From contig NZ_JAMKOJ010000001.1 in assembly GCF_023700755.1 (NCBI RefSeq), positions 62,001 through 126,000 on the forward strand: a DNA stretch of 64,000 bases, given 5' to 3'. The DNA comes from Allorhizobium sonneratiae. GTDB taxonomy: Bacteria > Pseudomonadota > Alphaproteobacteria > Rhizobiales > Rhizobiaceae. The notes beneath the pieces were generated by a model. That model searched no databases. It was not told where the DNA came from and worked only from the letters and a program-made list of their open reading frames with translations. Made by a program: the position numbers and the translations under genes. Below are positions 55,850 through 63,612 of this stretch, piece by piece. Numbering within the stretch: the first letter of the stretch is position 1; every line of letters begins with the position of its first letter.

Positions 55850-56266
55850 ATGTGGCCTTTTTCAAAAAAAACCTCCAGCATTGACCGGACAAATTCTACC
55901 TTGGTTGAACCAGTATCGGATGAACTCATGTCGGACGAACCAGTATCGGATGAACCCGTATCAGATGAAGCAACCACGTCTTTTCTCACCATTACCGATC
56001 CAACAGTTGATGTCTTTACGTCTGCCGCCATGGGGCAGGTGGTGTCGATGCTGGGGGAGGATGCCCGCTCTTTTCTGCAAGGTATGGAACAAATCTATAT
56101 TACGGCTGCGGCAAAGGCACTGGGGATGATCGGTAGTCTTGATCCGCAACTGAGCAGTCAGGGCGTAACCCTGTTGAATAACATCAAGACGTCTCAGGCC
56201 GATACAGGCGTTTTTCTGAAAGACATCGCCGATGTCGCGAAAGATTTTGTCAGCATTCAGGAGTAA
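55850..56266 (+). CDS. R-body cluster protein with acidic tandem repeat
   Basis: 138 residues (starts MWPFSKKTSS). Residues 19-39 are four acidic five-residue units (PVSDE, LMSDE, PVSDE, PVSDE), encoded by a perfect-length 15-base tandem repeat. The remainder (about 45-138) is predicted mostly helical: ITDPTVDVFTSAAMGQVVSM, then a stretch rich in Ala (IYITAAAKALGMIGSL). It opens with ITDPTVD, faintly like the VNPVITDAV start of RebB, but I cannot call it a RebB with confidence. It sits between RebB-like genes, four bases before the next gene, so it is part of the operon. The role is unknown; assembly or regulation of the ribbon is a guess. Confidence 0.65.
   Translation: MWPFSKKTSSIDRTNSTLVEPVSDELMSDEPVSDEPVSDEATTSFLTITDPTVDVFTSAAMGQVVSMLGEDARSFLQGMEQIYITAAAKALGMIGSLDPQLSSQGVTLLNNIKTSQADTGVFLKDIADVAKDFVSIQE
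55907..55966 (+). repeat. 15-base in-frame tandem repeat, four copies
   Basis: GAACCAGTATCGGAT, GAACTCATGTCGGAC, GAACCAGTATCGGAT, GAACCCGTATCAGAT. Copies 1 and 3 are identical. Because the unit is 15 bases, gain or loss keeps the reading frame. Confidence 0.85.
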
Positions 56267-56269
56267 ACC

Positions 56270-56674
56270 ATGGCGCATAATCATATCATCGATATCACAC
56301 CGAACCAGTCTTCTTCTTCCTCACAAGAGGGGAGTGCGGCTCAGGCGGCTCAGAGTGTGACGCTGAATGAGGCGTCGCAGAAGCTGATTGTTGAGGCGGT
56401 CAAGGCTGAGTTGATGCAGGAGATCGGGCCTCTCATCCTGGAGTTGAAAAAGCTCTCCGACAAAAAAGTGTCCCCTCAGGCAGGGCAGCCCTCCACCTTG
56501 GCGACATTGCTTGGAAAACGCGGGGTGGCCAACCTTGGCACCGGCAAGATGATGACGGCAGAAGAAAAAGCTGAACGTCTGGAAGAGGTCAGTCAGCGCG
56601 CATTTGATCGCGTCATGAAAGTCCAGGCTCGGTGTGAGGCCTTGCAGAAACGGGTCAATACGAAAAAGAAATAG
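56270..56674 (+). CDS. R-body cluster protein, helical, unknown function
   Basis: 134 residues (starts MAHNHIIDITPNQSSSSSQE). The N-terminus is Ser/Gln-rich and flexible. Residues 35-62 form an amphipathic helix (EASQKLIVEAVKAELMQEIG). Residues 95-134 are Lys/Glu-rich and likely coiled (EEKAERLEEVSQRAFDRVMK). I recognise no family. It begins four bases after the previous stop and is followed by RebB-like genes, so it is part of the same transcript. In known reb loci, non-RebB accessory proteins are present too; this could be one of them. Confidence 0.65.
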   Translation: MAHNHIIDITPNQSSSSSQEGSAAQAAQSVTLNEASQKLIVEAVKAELMQEIGPLILELKKLSDKKVSPQAGQPSTLATLLGKRGVANLGTGKMMTAEEKAERLEEVSQRAFDRVMKVQARCEALQKRVNTKKK

Positions 56675-56742
56675 GATCTCCATCCGGACTGCGCTGACCG
56701 TATGACCAAATCGTTTCCTCAATCAAACTCTGGAGTCGTTTA

Positions 56743-57021
56743 ATGAGCACTGAAACGGATACACAATCGGATGAATTGACATCGGGCAATGCAGATGTGA
56801 CGGCCTATGCCACAGCGATGGCTATGGGCAACAGCTATGTAACGTCAGCACATGCAATGGGGGTTGCCTTTGCAAATGCGGTCCATGCGCAAAACAATCA
56901 TTCTATCCAGTCTTTAGCAAAAACAGAAAAAGAAGCCGGCGCGATACTCAAGCAATCGAATATGCTGGATGCCATTATTATGGTCAATCAAGTCACGGAC
57001 GAAAAAACGACCTGGCCTTGA
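56743..57021 (+). CDS. RebB-family R-body protein
   Basis: 92 residues. It aligns over its length with the RebB protein at 57225: AYATAMAMGNSYVTSAHAMG here against APAMAMGSLYQTAAHSTG there, then AVHAQNNHSIQSLAKT against SVTAQNNQNILAQAAT. Such proteins polymerise into the coiled R-body ribbon in the cytoplasm. The N-terminus is more acidic (TETDTQSDELTSGNADVT) and the C-terminus longer than in the neighbour. GGAG lies seven bases before the ATG. Confidence 0.8.
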   Translation: MSTETDTQSDELTSGNADVTAYATAMAMGNSYVTSAHAMGVAFANAVHAQNNHSIQSLAKTEKEAGAILKQSNMLDAIIMVNQVTDEKTTWP

Positions 57022-57050
57022 TGATAACAATCTGGCGATTTTCATATCAG

Positions 57051-57085
57051 AGCCCAAAACAAGAAACATGCACTCGTCTTGGGCT
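57051..57085 (+). promoter_or_regulatory. Hairpin in the gap before rebB (1)
   Basis: AGCCCAAAAC (57051-57060) pairs with GTCTTGGGCT (57076-57085) with one mismatch, loop about 15 bases. No T-run follows, so it may stall, process or stabilise the transcript rather than end it. Confidence 0.45.
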
Positions 57086-57169
57086 GATGGCGGACCTGTG
57101 ACGATCGCCTTTCACAAATACAGCTGATGCTGTGAACAAATCTCTTGCTTCACGAAAGCAATGGGATCG

Positions 57170-57190
57170 CCTGATTACGCAACAATCAGG
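57170..57190 (+). promoter_or_regulatory. Hairpin in the gap before rebB (2)
   Basis: CCTGATT, loop ACGCAAC, AATCAGG, followed by TTATTTTC. It lies about 20 bases upstream of the ribosome site (GGGAG) of the RebB gene. It could be a weak terminator or a 5' stabilising stem that sets the RebB level apart from the upstream genes. Confidence 0.5.
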
Positions 57191-57224
57191 TTATTTTCAC
57201 CAAACTCAACATGGGAGTTTATAA

Positions 57225-57497
57225 ATGTCTGTACCTACCACTGTCAATCCCGTTATCACCGATGCCGTTACCCAGGCCAATGTCAAAGTCGTTGCTGAGG
57301 CTCCGGCTATGGCCATGGGGTCGCTGTATCAGACGGCTGCTCACTCCACCGGCCTGATGTTTGAAAATTCAGTGACTGCCCAGAATAACCAGAACATTCT
57401 GGCTCAGGCTGCAACCACCCAGGGCGTCATGCAGATCTACAGCATCGATACGATCTCTGACGCGATCGCCGTTGTGCAGATGCTCAACGCAAGCTGA
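57225..57497 (+). CDS. rebB: R-body protein RebB
   Basis: 90 residues. It matches the RebB family as I know it: an N-terminus TVNPVITDAVTQANVKV, then APAMAMGSLYQTAAHSTGLM, the AQNNQNILAQAATTQGV stretch, and the end MQIYSIDTISDAI. RebB proteins are the building blocks of R-bodies, long protein ribbons rolled up inside the cell. In Caedibacter they unroll in acid and damage the host; rhizobial R-bodies have been reported to affect plant-bacterium symbiosis. It has its own leader of about 200 bases with two hairpins and a GGGAG ribosome site, unlike the tightly packed upstream genes. It may therefore be expressed separately, as befits a structural protein needed in many copies. Confidence 0.92.
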   Translation: MSVPTTVNPVITDAVTQANVKVVAEAPAMAMGSLYQTAAHSTGLMFENSVTAQNNQNILAQAATTQGVMQIYSIDTISDAIAVVQMLNAS

Positions 57498-57510
57498 TCC
57501 AGGCTCTGTT

Positions 57511-57617
57511 GCATAATGCCTGAAATCGGCTGAGATTTAAGGTGAAAATTATGCAGCAAATTTAAAGGGCTATAGCGTGCTTTGTGCGTTTTATAAAACG
57601 CATGGCGCTGTCGTGCC
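57511..57617. repeat. Interspersed repeat B, second copy
   Basis: About 105 bases matching 41248-41353, including GTGCGTTTTATAAAACGCAT (one base off the perfect palindrome) and AGCAAATTTAAAG. It lies just past rebB and can fold into a hairpin, so it may end the reb transcript. Confidence 0.75.
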
Positions 57618-57834
57618 GGGAGCCAACAAAACTCCCGGCATTTTCAAACATGTTACGTGAAATCCTTGAACGGTTTTGCGGTTACAATGTCCTTGAAAAC
57701 AAAAACCGTGAGATTGGCTGCTATAATTATCGGATCGAGACGTGCTCTACTGCACAATCTGTCAATCTTCGTTTCCCTTCGACCTTTGATCTCCAGCTCA
57801 TAATTTTTTTATTCATGGAATGTCTGTGATGTCG

Positions 57835-57852
57835 AATACTCGTTAAAGTATT
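57835..57852. promoter_or_regulatory. Inverted repeat upstream of the Crp/Fnr gene
   Basis: AATACT, six bases, AGTATT, in AT-rich DNA about 110 bases before the start codon. Possible binding site for a dimeric regulator, perhaps the Crp/Fnr protein itself. Confidence 0.35.
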
Positions 57853-57964
57853 ATTTATTAAGTTTTGCTATTTTTACGATATTGTTTTCAAGTGTTTGTA
57901 TTCGTTTTATTTTTAATAATTTGGTCTCAAGCATAACCAGTCTCTGTTTGATGGAGTTTTCGAA

Positions 57965-58699
57965 ATGTCAACGAAGCAAAAGACTGCTGATCGAAACAGA
58001 ATGATGCGTAAAACTGGTGGTGGCATTTTGGATGATGTCCAAAAAATTCTCGAAATGTCGTCTCTGTTTTTTGATTTTGAGCCGATTGATATCAAAAAAA
58101 TCATGTCTCTGGGTATATTGAAGAAGTATGACAAGAATGATCTTGTCGTGAGCGAAGGCGGCCAGAAGCGCTTCATCGGGTTTGCGATAACAGGACTGTT
58201 CGTCTGCAGGCGCTGCTCGCCCAATGGTCTTGTTCTTGCATTGCAGAATGTTCGGCCGGGCTGTGTTTTCAACGAGATGTCGCTCCTCGATGTGTCGGAA
58301 AGCAGTGTCGAAGTTGCTGCAGCCGTGGATCAGTCCTCTGCTTTGATGTTTCCTGTGGCCGTCTTTCGCGATCTGGTGGCAAAATATCCCATTCTCAGCA
58401 GCCGATTGATTGAGGATATGGTTGCCAGGATCGGCTCTTTGTCCGAATTGAGCTTCGAATTGGCGACGATGAAAACCGATGACCGTCTGCGGCGCACCAT
58501 CACCAAACTTGCGCTTGAAAGCGATCAACTGAAAGATGGGGGGTTGATATGTCCTGCCCCGACCCATGCCGAATTGGCCTCCATGCTGGGGACGACCCGG
58601 GAAGTGGTCAGCCGCTCGATCACAGCGCTCTGCCGGGAAGGGCTGATCGAGACCAGCCGGCAATATATTCTCATTCGCTCTGCCGAGGCGCTGGCCTGA
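57965..58699 (+). CDS. Crp/Fnr-family regulator next to the R-body genes
   Basis: 244 residues. A cyclic-nucleotide-binding-like beta roll lies at about 45-160 (ILKKYDKNDLVVSEGGQKRF...GCVFNEMSLLDVSESSVEV). A winged helix follows near 195-240 with recognition helix pattern AELASMLGTTREVVSRSI. The N-terminus has no Cys cluster, so it is not an oxygen-sensing FNR. The segment before the beta roll (1-40) is Lys/Arg-rich. It lies just after the reb genes on the same strand, with its own AT-rich promoter. From memory, a Crp-type activator of reb genes has been described in Azorhizobium; by analogy this is a candidate activator here. GGAG precedes the ATG. Confidence 0.88.
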   Translation: MSTKQKTADRNRMMRKTGGGILDDVQKILEMSSLFFDFEPIDIKKIMSLGILKKYDKNDLVVSEGGQKRFIGFAITGLFVCRRCSPNGLVLALQNVRPGCVFNEMSLLDVSESSVEVAAAVDQSSALMFPVAVFRDLVAKYPILSSRLIEDMVARIGSLSELSFELATMKTDDRLRRTITKLALESDQLKDGGLICPAPTHAELASMLGTTREVVSRSITALCREGLIETSRQYILIRSAEALA

Positions 58700-58785
58700 T
58701 TCCTGCATTGCGGGCCGGGCGTGGTCACACAGATCACGTCCGGCATTTTGACTGCATAATTCGTGAAATCGAAATCGATTGTGGA

Positions 58786-58815
58786 GCATCGTGCGTTTGA
58801 TCAAAAGCACGATGC
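58786..58815. terminator. Bidirectional hairpin between convergent Crp/Fnr and chemoreceptor genes
   Basis: GCATCGTGC and GCACGATGC flank GTTTGATCAAAA, giving a perfect 9-base stem. The preceding GCATAATTCGTGAAATCG matches the start of repeat B. It lies between the two convergent stop codons (58699 and 58832). Confidence 0.65.
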
Positions 58816-58831
58816 TGTCATGTTCGGCAGA

Positions 58832-60562
58832 TCAGGCGGCGCGATCGAAATTCTGCCCGTGTCTTTGCGTTTCGAGATTGAAGCGCACGACCAGATCCCT
58901 GAGACGATTGGCCTCGCTGGCCAGCGAGGCGGAGGCCGCGCTGGTTTCCTCGACCATGGCGGCATTTTTCTGAGTGTTCTGGTCCATGTGGTTGACGGCG
59001 GTATTGATTTCGCCAAGCCCGGTCGCCTGTTCGCGGGCCGACATGGCAATGGCGGCGACATGCTCGTTGATGGTGCCGACGAGCCCGCTGATCGTGCTCA
59101 GCGCGGTCCCGGTATTGGACACCAGCTTGACGCCTTCCTCAACCTGTGCTGCTGAATTGCTGATCAGGGCCTTGATTTCCCGGGCGGCATTGGCCGAGCG
59201 CTGGGCCAGTTCACGCACTTCCTGGGCAACGACGGCAAAGCCCTTGCCCGCATCACCGGCACGGGCGGCCTCGACACCGGCATTGAGCGCCAGAAGATTG
59301 GTCTGGAAGGCGATCTCGTCAATGACCGAGATGATGTTGGAAATCTGGGCTGCACTTTCTTCAATCCGGCTCATGGCGTCCACGGCCTGGGCCACGACCT
59401 CGCCAGATTTGGAGGCGCTGCGATCGGCCTCGGTCGCCACGCGACGGGCCTCTTCCGTGCGTTTCAGCGAGGAGGAGACATTGGCAGTGATCTCATCCAG
59501 GGCTGCGGCGGTTTCTTCCAGAGAGGCGGCCTGCTGTTCGGTGCGGCGGGAAAGATCGTTGGTATTGCCGGCGATGTTTTTCGTGCCGGCATCGATGTTC
59601 ATGGCGGCGGAGACGACGACGGTCAGTGTCTGGCGCAGTTCTCGCACGGCATCGTTGAAATTGCTGCGCAGCTCCTCATATTCGGGCGCGAAACGTTCGG
59701 TAATGTCAATGGTCAGGTCGCCCTTGGCAAGCGCGCGCAGACCATTGGCAAGACTGTTGGTGGCCTTGGCCATTTCGCTGACGCGCTGCTGGTCGCTCTC
59801 GGCTTTCTGGCGACGCTCCACTTCGACCAGATCGCGGTTGGCATCGGCGTCACGGCGCAGATTTTCGGCCGAAACGACACTGTCCTTGAAATATTGCACT
59901 GCGCGGGACATGTCGCCGATTTCGTCACCGCGGTCCTGACTGGGCACAGGCGTGTCGAGCGCGCCCTTGGACAGCATGTTCATCACATTGGACAGGGAAA
60001 CGAGCGGCCGGATGATCGAACGCAGCAGCACCATCAGCGCCAGAGCCGAGGCAAGAATGGTCAAGGCTGCGATCAGGGCAAGCCCGCCAAGTGAATTCCA
60101 GATCTTGCGGGAGATCGAGGAGGTGTCATAGGCCAGCACCATGCTACCGATGGTCATGTCCTTGCCTTCTTCGGTATGATGCAGCGGTATCGAGACGGTG
60201 CGCAGGTCCGTGCTGTCTGTGGTTGATCCCGCTGAGCCGGAGCTTTTGTCGAGCACGGAACTGTCGCCGGCTGTATAAAAGGGCTTGCCCTTGTCGTCGA
60301 GGATCAGGGCGGCGCGAAAATCCGGATCGGTGGCCATAGGCTGGAACGTGTCCTGTGCCAGACCTTTATCAAACTGCCACATGGCGGTCGATGCGCCCGA
60401 TGTGGTCATCGAGGCGCTCAGTTTGACCTTGTCGTCGAACATGGTTTTGGCGGTTGTGGCCTGAGACCAGCCGGAATAGATGCTCAACGCGGCACAGCCA
60501 GCCAGAATGAGCGCCAGCGAGGGAACCATGACCTGCGTGCGGATGGATTTGCTTTTGAACAT
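58832..60562 (-). CDS. Methyl-accepting chemotaxis protein
   Basis: 576 residues. Transmembrane chemoreceptor: TM1 near 10-32, a periplasmic sensor of about 120 residues with no family I can name, TM2 near 158-181, HAMP segments after it, and the signalling hairpin. The tip that binds CheA/CheW reads [20 protein letters not shown] near 405-425, followed by [17 protein letters not shown] see no CheR-binding pentapeptide at the C-terminus. The next upstream gene, 49 bases away on the same strand, encodes a periplasmic binding protein; the two are likely co-transcribed, and that protein may present the ligand. Confidence 0.93.
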   Translation of the reverse strand: MFKSKSIRTQVMVPSLALILAGCAALSIYSGWSQATTAKTMFDDKVKLSASMTTSGASTAMWQFDKGLAQDTFQPMATDPDFRAALILDDKGKPFYTAGDSSVLDKSSGSAGSTTDSTDLRTVSIPLHHTEEGKDMTIGSMVLAYDTSSISRKIWNSLGGLALIAALTILASALALMVLLRSIIRPLVSLSNVMNMLSKGALDTPVPSQDRGDEIGDMSRAVQYFKDSVVSAENLRRDADANRDLVEVERRQKAESDQQRVSEMAKATNSLANGLRALAKGDLTIDITERFAPEYEELRSNFNDAVRELRQTLTVVVSAAMNIDAGTKNIAGNTNDLSRRTEQQAASLEETAAALDEITANVSSSLKRTEEARRVATEADRSASKSGEVVAQAVDAMSRIEESAAQISNIISVIDEIAFQTNLLALNAGVEAARAGDAGKGFAVVAQEVRELAQRSANAAREIKALISNSAAQVEEGVKLVSNTGTALSTISGLVGTINEHVAAIAMSAREQATGLGEINTAVNHMDQNTQKNAAMVEETSAASASLASEANRLRDLVVRFNLETQRHGQNFDRAA

Positions 60563-60611
60563 GGGAGTGTCCTGACATGGATAGAATGGTGACGAACGAT
60601 GACGCGTCCGG

Positions 60612-61487
60612 TCATTCCCTCGGATTGAGCCAATATTGCTTGTCCATCTCCAGCATGGATTGCGGGAGGTTGGGATTATGGATGTCGATGATCGTTCGCT
60701 TTTTCAGATCGCCCTTGGTAAAGGCCAGTTGCACATCCGGATCGGCCATGAAGACTTTTTTGAAGGAACCGTCCTGCCAGGCCAGCTTCAGCCCGTTCAG
60801 GAGATCATCGCGCAGTTGCGGTCTGGATTTCGGCACGTAGAAAATCGCCGCGGAGGGGTAATGCAGTATCAGGGTCTTTTCGACAGCCAGACCCGGAGCG
60901 GTGGCAACCTGTGCGGCCTGTTCGTTGAAGGCTTCGTTGATGGCGCGGGAGAAATAGTCGCCCCGGCCGCCGACCGTCATACGGTAGAGGTTCTTTTGCG
61001 GAGCGGTGCGCACAGTCAGGCCGTTCTTGCGCATAATATCGACATCCGCCCAGCCAATGCCGAGAAGACCGATATAATGGCGCAGATCGTCAAGCGTTTT
61101 GATGCGGGAAAATTCGTCCTGACGGGCGCCGTCGATCAGAAAGATACGATAGCCGACCAGGCCGCGGTCAATCGGAAAAGGCACCGCTAGCGCCTTGCCC
61201 TCGAAGGCTTTCGTCGCATTGACCCAGGCAATGTCCAGTTTCGACCCATCAGCAAGGGCGTTAATCATCGCTGGCGTCGTATTGTACCCCATGGGGGACG
61301 GTTTCAACTGATAAGGCTTGCCCGATTTTTCAATGGCAAGCTGCAGAACCTTGAAGCCAAGCGTCTTATCCTTGTTGCCATAGGAATTGTAGTAGATCGT
61401 GTTGCCATCATCTGCCTTGGCTGGCGATGTATGAAGTTGGAATGTTATGAAAAAACACAATAGAACATAGAGTATAAGTCTCGCCAT
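60612..61487 (-). CDS. Periplasmic substrate-binding protein upstream of the chemoreceptor
   Basis: 291 residues with a signal peptide ([19 protein letters not shown], cleavage after AKA). The mature part looks like a family 3-type solute-binding protein: an N-terminal lobe with [20 protein letters not shown] and a second with [20 protein letters not shown]. No permease or ATPase gene is adjacent. The gene lies 49 bases before the chemoreceptor gene on the same strand, so a sensory use is more likely than transport. The start at 61487 follows GGAGGG; an in-frame codon at 61511 would spoil the signal peptide. Ligand unknown. Confidence 0.82.
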   Translation of the reverse strand: MARLILYVLLCFFITFQLHTSPAKADDGNTIYYNSYGNKDKTLGFKVLQLAIEKSGKPYQLKPSPMGYNTTPAMINALADGSKLDIAWVNATKAFEGKALAVPFPIDRGLVGYRIFLIDGARQDEFSRIKTLDDLRHYIGLLGIGWADVDIMRKNGLTVRTAPQKNLYRMTVGGRGDYFSRAINEAFNEQAAQVATAPGLAVEKTLILHYPSAAIFYVPKSRPQLRDDLLNGLKLAWQDGSFKKVFMADPDVQLAFTKGDLKKRTIIDIHNPNLPQSMLEMDKQYWLNPRE

Positions 61488-61671
61488 CACTTGCCCTCCA
61501 GCGATAGGCAAAATATGGCGAAGCTGTCTTAAGAAAACTATAAAACTGCCGTATTTCCTGCCGGTTTAAAAGGCAGTCGATACAATAGAGAGGGTGGAGG
61601 ACCGTGAAATAAATTTCATCCTCTATTTATTTTGTATTCCTAATATTTGATAAATCTTTAAATGCAGTGTC

Positions 61672-62616
61672 TCAGTCGCCGAGATGTTTTTCGCCGCGAC
61701 GTTTGGCAAGGGCGATCTGCTTTTGTCGCTGGCGATACCGTTCCCGGTCTTCCTCGCTGCGGCTGTCATGGCAATGGGGGCAGGAGACGCCTTCCTCATA
61801 CAGTGGAGAGGCCGCATCTTCTGCCGTGATCGGGTGGCGGCAGGCATGGCAGAGGCGATGCTCACCCTGTTTCAGACCATGGGTGATCGAAACACGCTCG
61901 TCAAAGACGAAGCAGGCGCCATCCCAGAGGCTTTGCTCTTCCGGCACCTCTTCGAGATATTTCAGAATGCCGCCCTTGAGGTGATAAACCTCCTCGAAGC
62001 CCTGCTGCTTCATGAAGGCGGTGGCCTTTTCGCAGCGAATGCCGCCGGTGCAATACATGGCGATTTTCGGCTTGTTGTGCAGGCCGGGATTGTTCTTCAC
62101 CCAGTCGGGAAATTCACGGAAGGTCTTGGTGTTCGGGTCCACCGCGCCACGAAAGATGCCGATTGCGGTTTCATAATCGTTGCGCGTGTCGATGACGATG
62201 GTTTCCGGGTCGGAAATCAGCGCGTTCCAGTCTTTCGGCTCGACATAGGTGCCGACGATCCTGTTGGGGTCGATGTCCTCGACGCCCATGGTGACGATTT
62301 CCTTTTTCAGCCGCACCTTCATGCGCAGGAAAGGCATGGTCCGCGCCCTGCTTTCCTTGTGCACCAGATGGACAAATTCCGGCTGGGCGCGCAGAAACGA
62401 AAGAACGGCGGCTATGCCGTCATCCGTGCCGGCGATGGTGCCGTTGATGCCCTCATGCGCCAGAAGCAGCGTGCCCTTGACGCCATTGTCACGGCAAAGC
62501 GTCAGAAGCGGCTGGCGAAAGGCTTCAAATCGGGCAAAGGCGGCAAAATGATAGAGCGCGGCCACGCAAAACGCGCCACCCTCTTCATGGGCAGGAATGG
62601 AAAGATCATCGGTCAT
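61672..62616 (-). CDS. trhO: tRNA uridine-34 hydroxylase TrhO (YceA family, rhodanese-like)
   Basis: 314 residues. It hydroxylates uridine 34 of some tRNAs, using oxygen. The N-terminal domain is the acylphosphatase-like fold of the family ([14 protein letters not shown]). The rhodanese domain (about 115-215) has the active-site Cys in [14 protein letters not shown], and the tail contains two CxxC pairs (CHACRHP and CPHCHDS) that may bind zinc. The start at 62616 (MTDDLSIP) is preferred over 62637 by comparison with relatives, but neither has a clear ribosome site. Monocistronic. Confidence 0.9.
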   Translation of the reverse strand: MTDDLSIPAHEEGGAFCVAALYHFAAFARFEAFRQPLLTLCRDNGVKGTLLLAHEGINGTIAGTDDGIAAVLSFLRAQPEFVHLVHKESRARTMPFLRMKVRLKKEIVTMGVEDIDPNRIVGTYVEPKDWNALISDPETIVIDTRNDYETAIGIFRGAVDPNTKTFREFPDWVKNNPGLHNKPKIAMYCTGGIRCEKATAFMKQQGFEEVYHLKGGILKYLEEVPEEQSLWDGACFVFDERVSITHGLKQGEHRLCHACRHPITAEDAASPLYEEGVSCPHCHDSRSEEDRERYRQRQKQIALAKRRGEKHLGD

Positions 62617-62688
62617 GGATCGGCGCAATACCGCCAAACCCGGCAGGAATCAACGGATTTCGTCAAGTCTGGCGAAGTTTGAATTTTG

Positions 62689-63612
62689 TCAAGCCTGCCT
62701 CTCCGTTACCGCCTTGAGCCAGAGTGTCCCGATCGTTTCTGCTTCGAGCACCTCTCCGTCGGCATAGAGGCTTTCTGCCAGCATCAGGGCATCACGGCGC
62801 AGGCTCTGCTGCTTGCCAATGATGATTTCCAGGAGATGGGCCAGGGTTTCGCTGCTGCCAAAGGGCAATGTTTCGCGGTCGATGACGGCTGTCAGCACTG
62901 AGAGATCGTTTTCATGGCCGAGCAGGTCGGTGAGTGTCTTGGCCCGCTCCCGTTTCAGGGCAAAGACACTTGGCCAGAGATCGGCAACCAGTGCCAGATG
63001 CATCCAATAGGTCTGGGTTGCTTTGCGCAGGTCGTGATAGCTTTCGCCGTGGCTGCCCTGACGGCATTGCTCCATGGCGAAAAGCGCTTTGCGGATGGTT
63101 TTCCGCCATGCCTTCTTCAGCATTTTCGCCACCTTTGCCGGGCGGTTGCCGAAGGCGATATGATCGAGCGCGGTTGCCGCTTCCCGGCATCCTTTTGCCG
63201 CCTGCGCCATTTTTGTTGCCAGATCTGCCTCGTTTTCGGCAATCCGGTCGCGACGGGCCATCAGCAACGGGCGAAGTTCTTCAAGTGCCTCAAACTGCCG
63301 TTCGTTCCAGCTGTCCCTTAGCAGGTCATCGGTGGTTTCGATCAGTGCTGTGGCATCGCGCACGGCAGACAGTGAAGCGGCAATGCTGCTCAGACGGCGA
63401 TTTTCAGCGCGCGCGAGATCGCTCACGGCGGGTTTGAAAAGGCGTAGCAGCGCACGGGCGCGCTTGAGCTTCTTGCGTGCCTTGTGGATCGCGTCGTGCC
63501 GGTTGTCTGTGTCATGGCCGTCCAGCAGGTTTGCAGCCTGATGGAGCAGGGCCGACAGCAAGGCGCTGGCGTCATGGAAAAAATCGCCGTCCGGCCTTAA
63601 ACGATAGGCCAT
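62689..63612 (-). CDS. CHAD domain protein
   Basis: About 307 residues. The whole protein is a CHAD domain: helical, with conserved His and basic residues (DAIHKARKKLKRARALLRLF near residue 55, and SYHDLRKATQTYWMHL near 205). CHAD domains bind polyphosphate and are usually found with CYTH domains. The start at 63612 opens the domain at the usual place (MAYRLRPDG); an in-frame ATG at 63651 would add 13 residues. It overlaps the end of the CYTH gene by 16 bases, so the pair is coupled. Confidence 0.88.
   Translation of the reverse strand: MAYRLRPDGDFFHDASALLSALLHQAANLLDGHDTDNRHDAIHKARKKLKRARALLRLFKPAVSDLARAENRRLSSIAASLSAVRDATALIETTDDLLRDSWNERQFEALEELRPLLMARRDRIAENEADLATKMAQAAKGCREAATALDHIAFGNRPAKVAKMLKKAWRKTIRKALFAMEQCRQGSHGESYHDLRKATQTYWMHLALVADLWPSVFALKRERAKTLTDLLGHENDLSVLTAVIDRETLPFGSSETLAHLLEIIIGKQQSLRRDALMLAESLYADGEVLEAETIGTLWLKAVTERQA

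Larger units (their letters stand above)
57498..57964. other. Intergenic region rebB / Crp-Fnr regulator
   Basis: 467 bases. The first part is interspersed repeat B (57511-57617). The rest is AT-rich, especially 57830-57960, and should hold the promoter of the regulator. A frame of 81 codons within it (57584-57829) has no ribosome site and no recognisable content, so I do not call it. Confidence 0.6.

Noticed and set aside
55602..57497. Small phage tail or gas-vesicle-like genes as an alternative for the reb cluster
   Set aside because: No phage genes are nearby and the shared AMAMG/SLYQTAAH-type core matches RebB, not gas vesicle protein A or phage proteins.
57584..57829. 81-codon frame between rebB and the Crp/Fnr gene
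   Set aside because: It starts inside an interspersed repeat, lacks a ribosome site and shows no RebB-like pattern.
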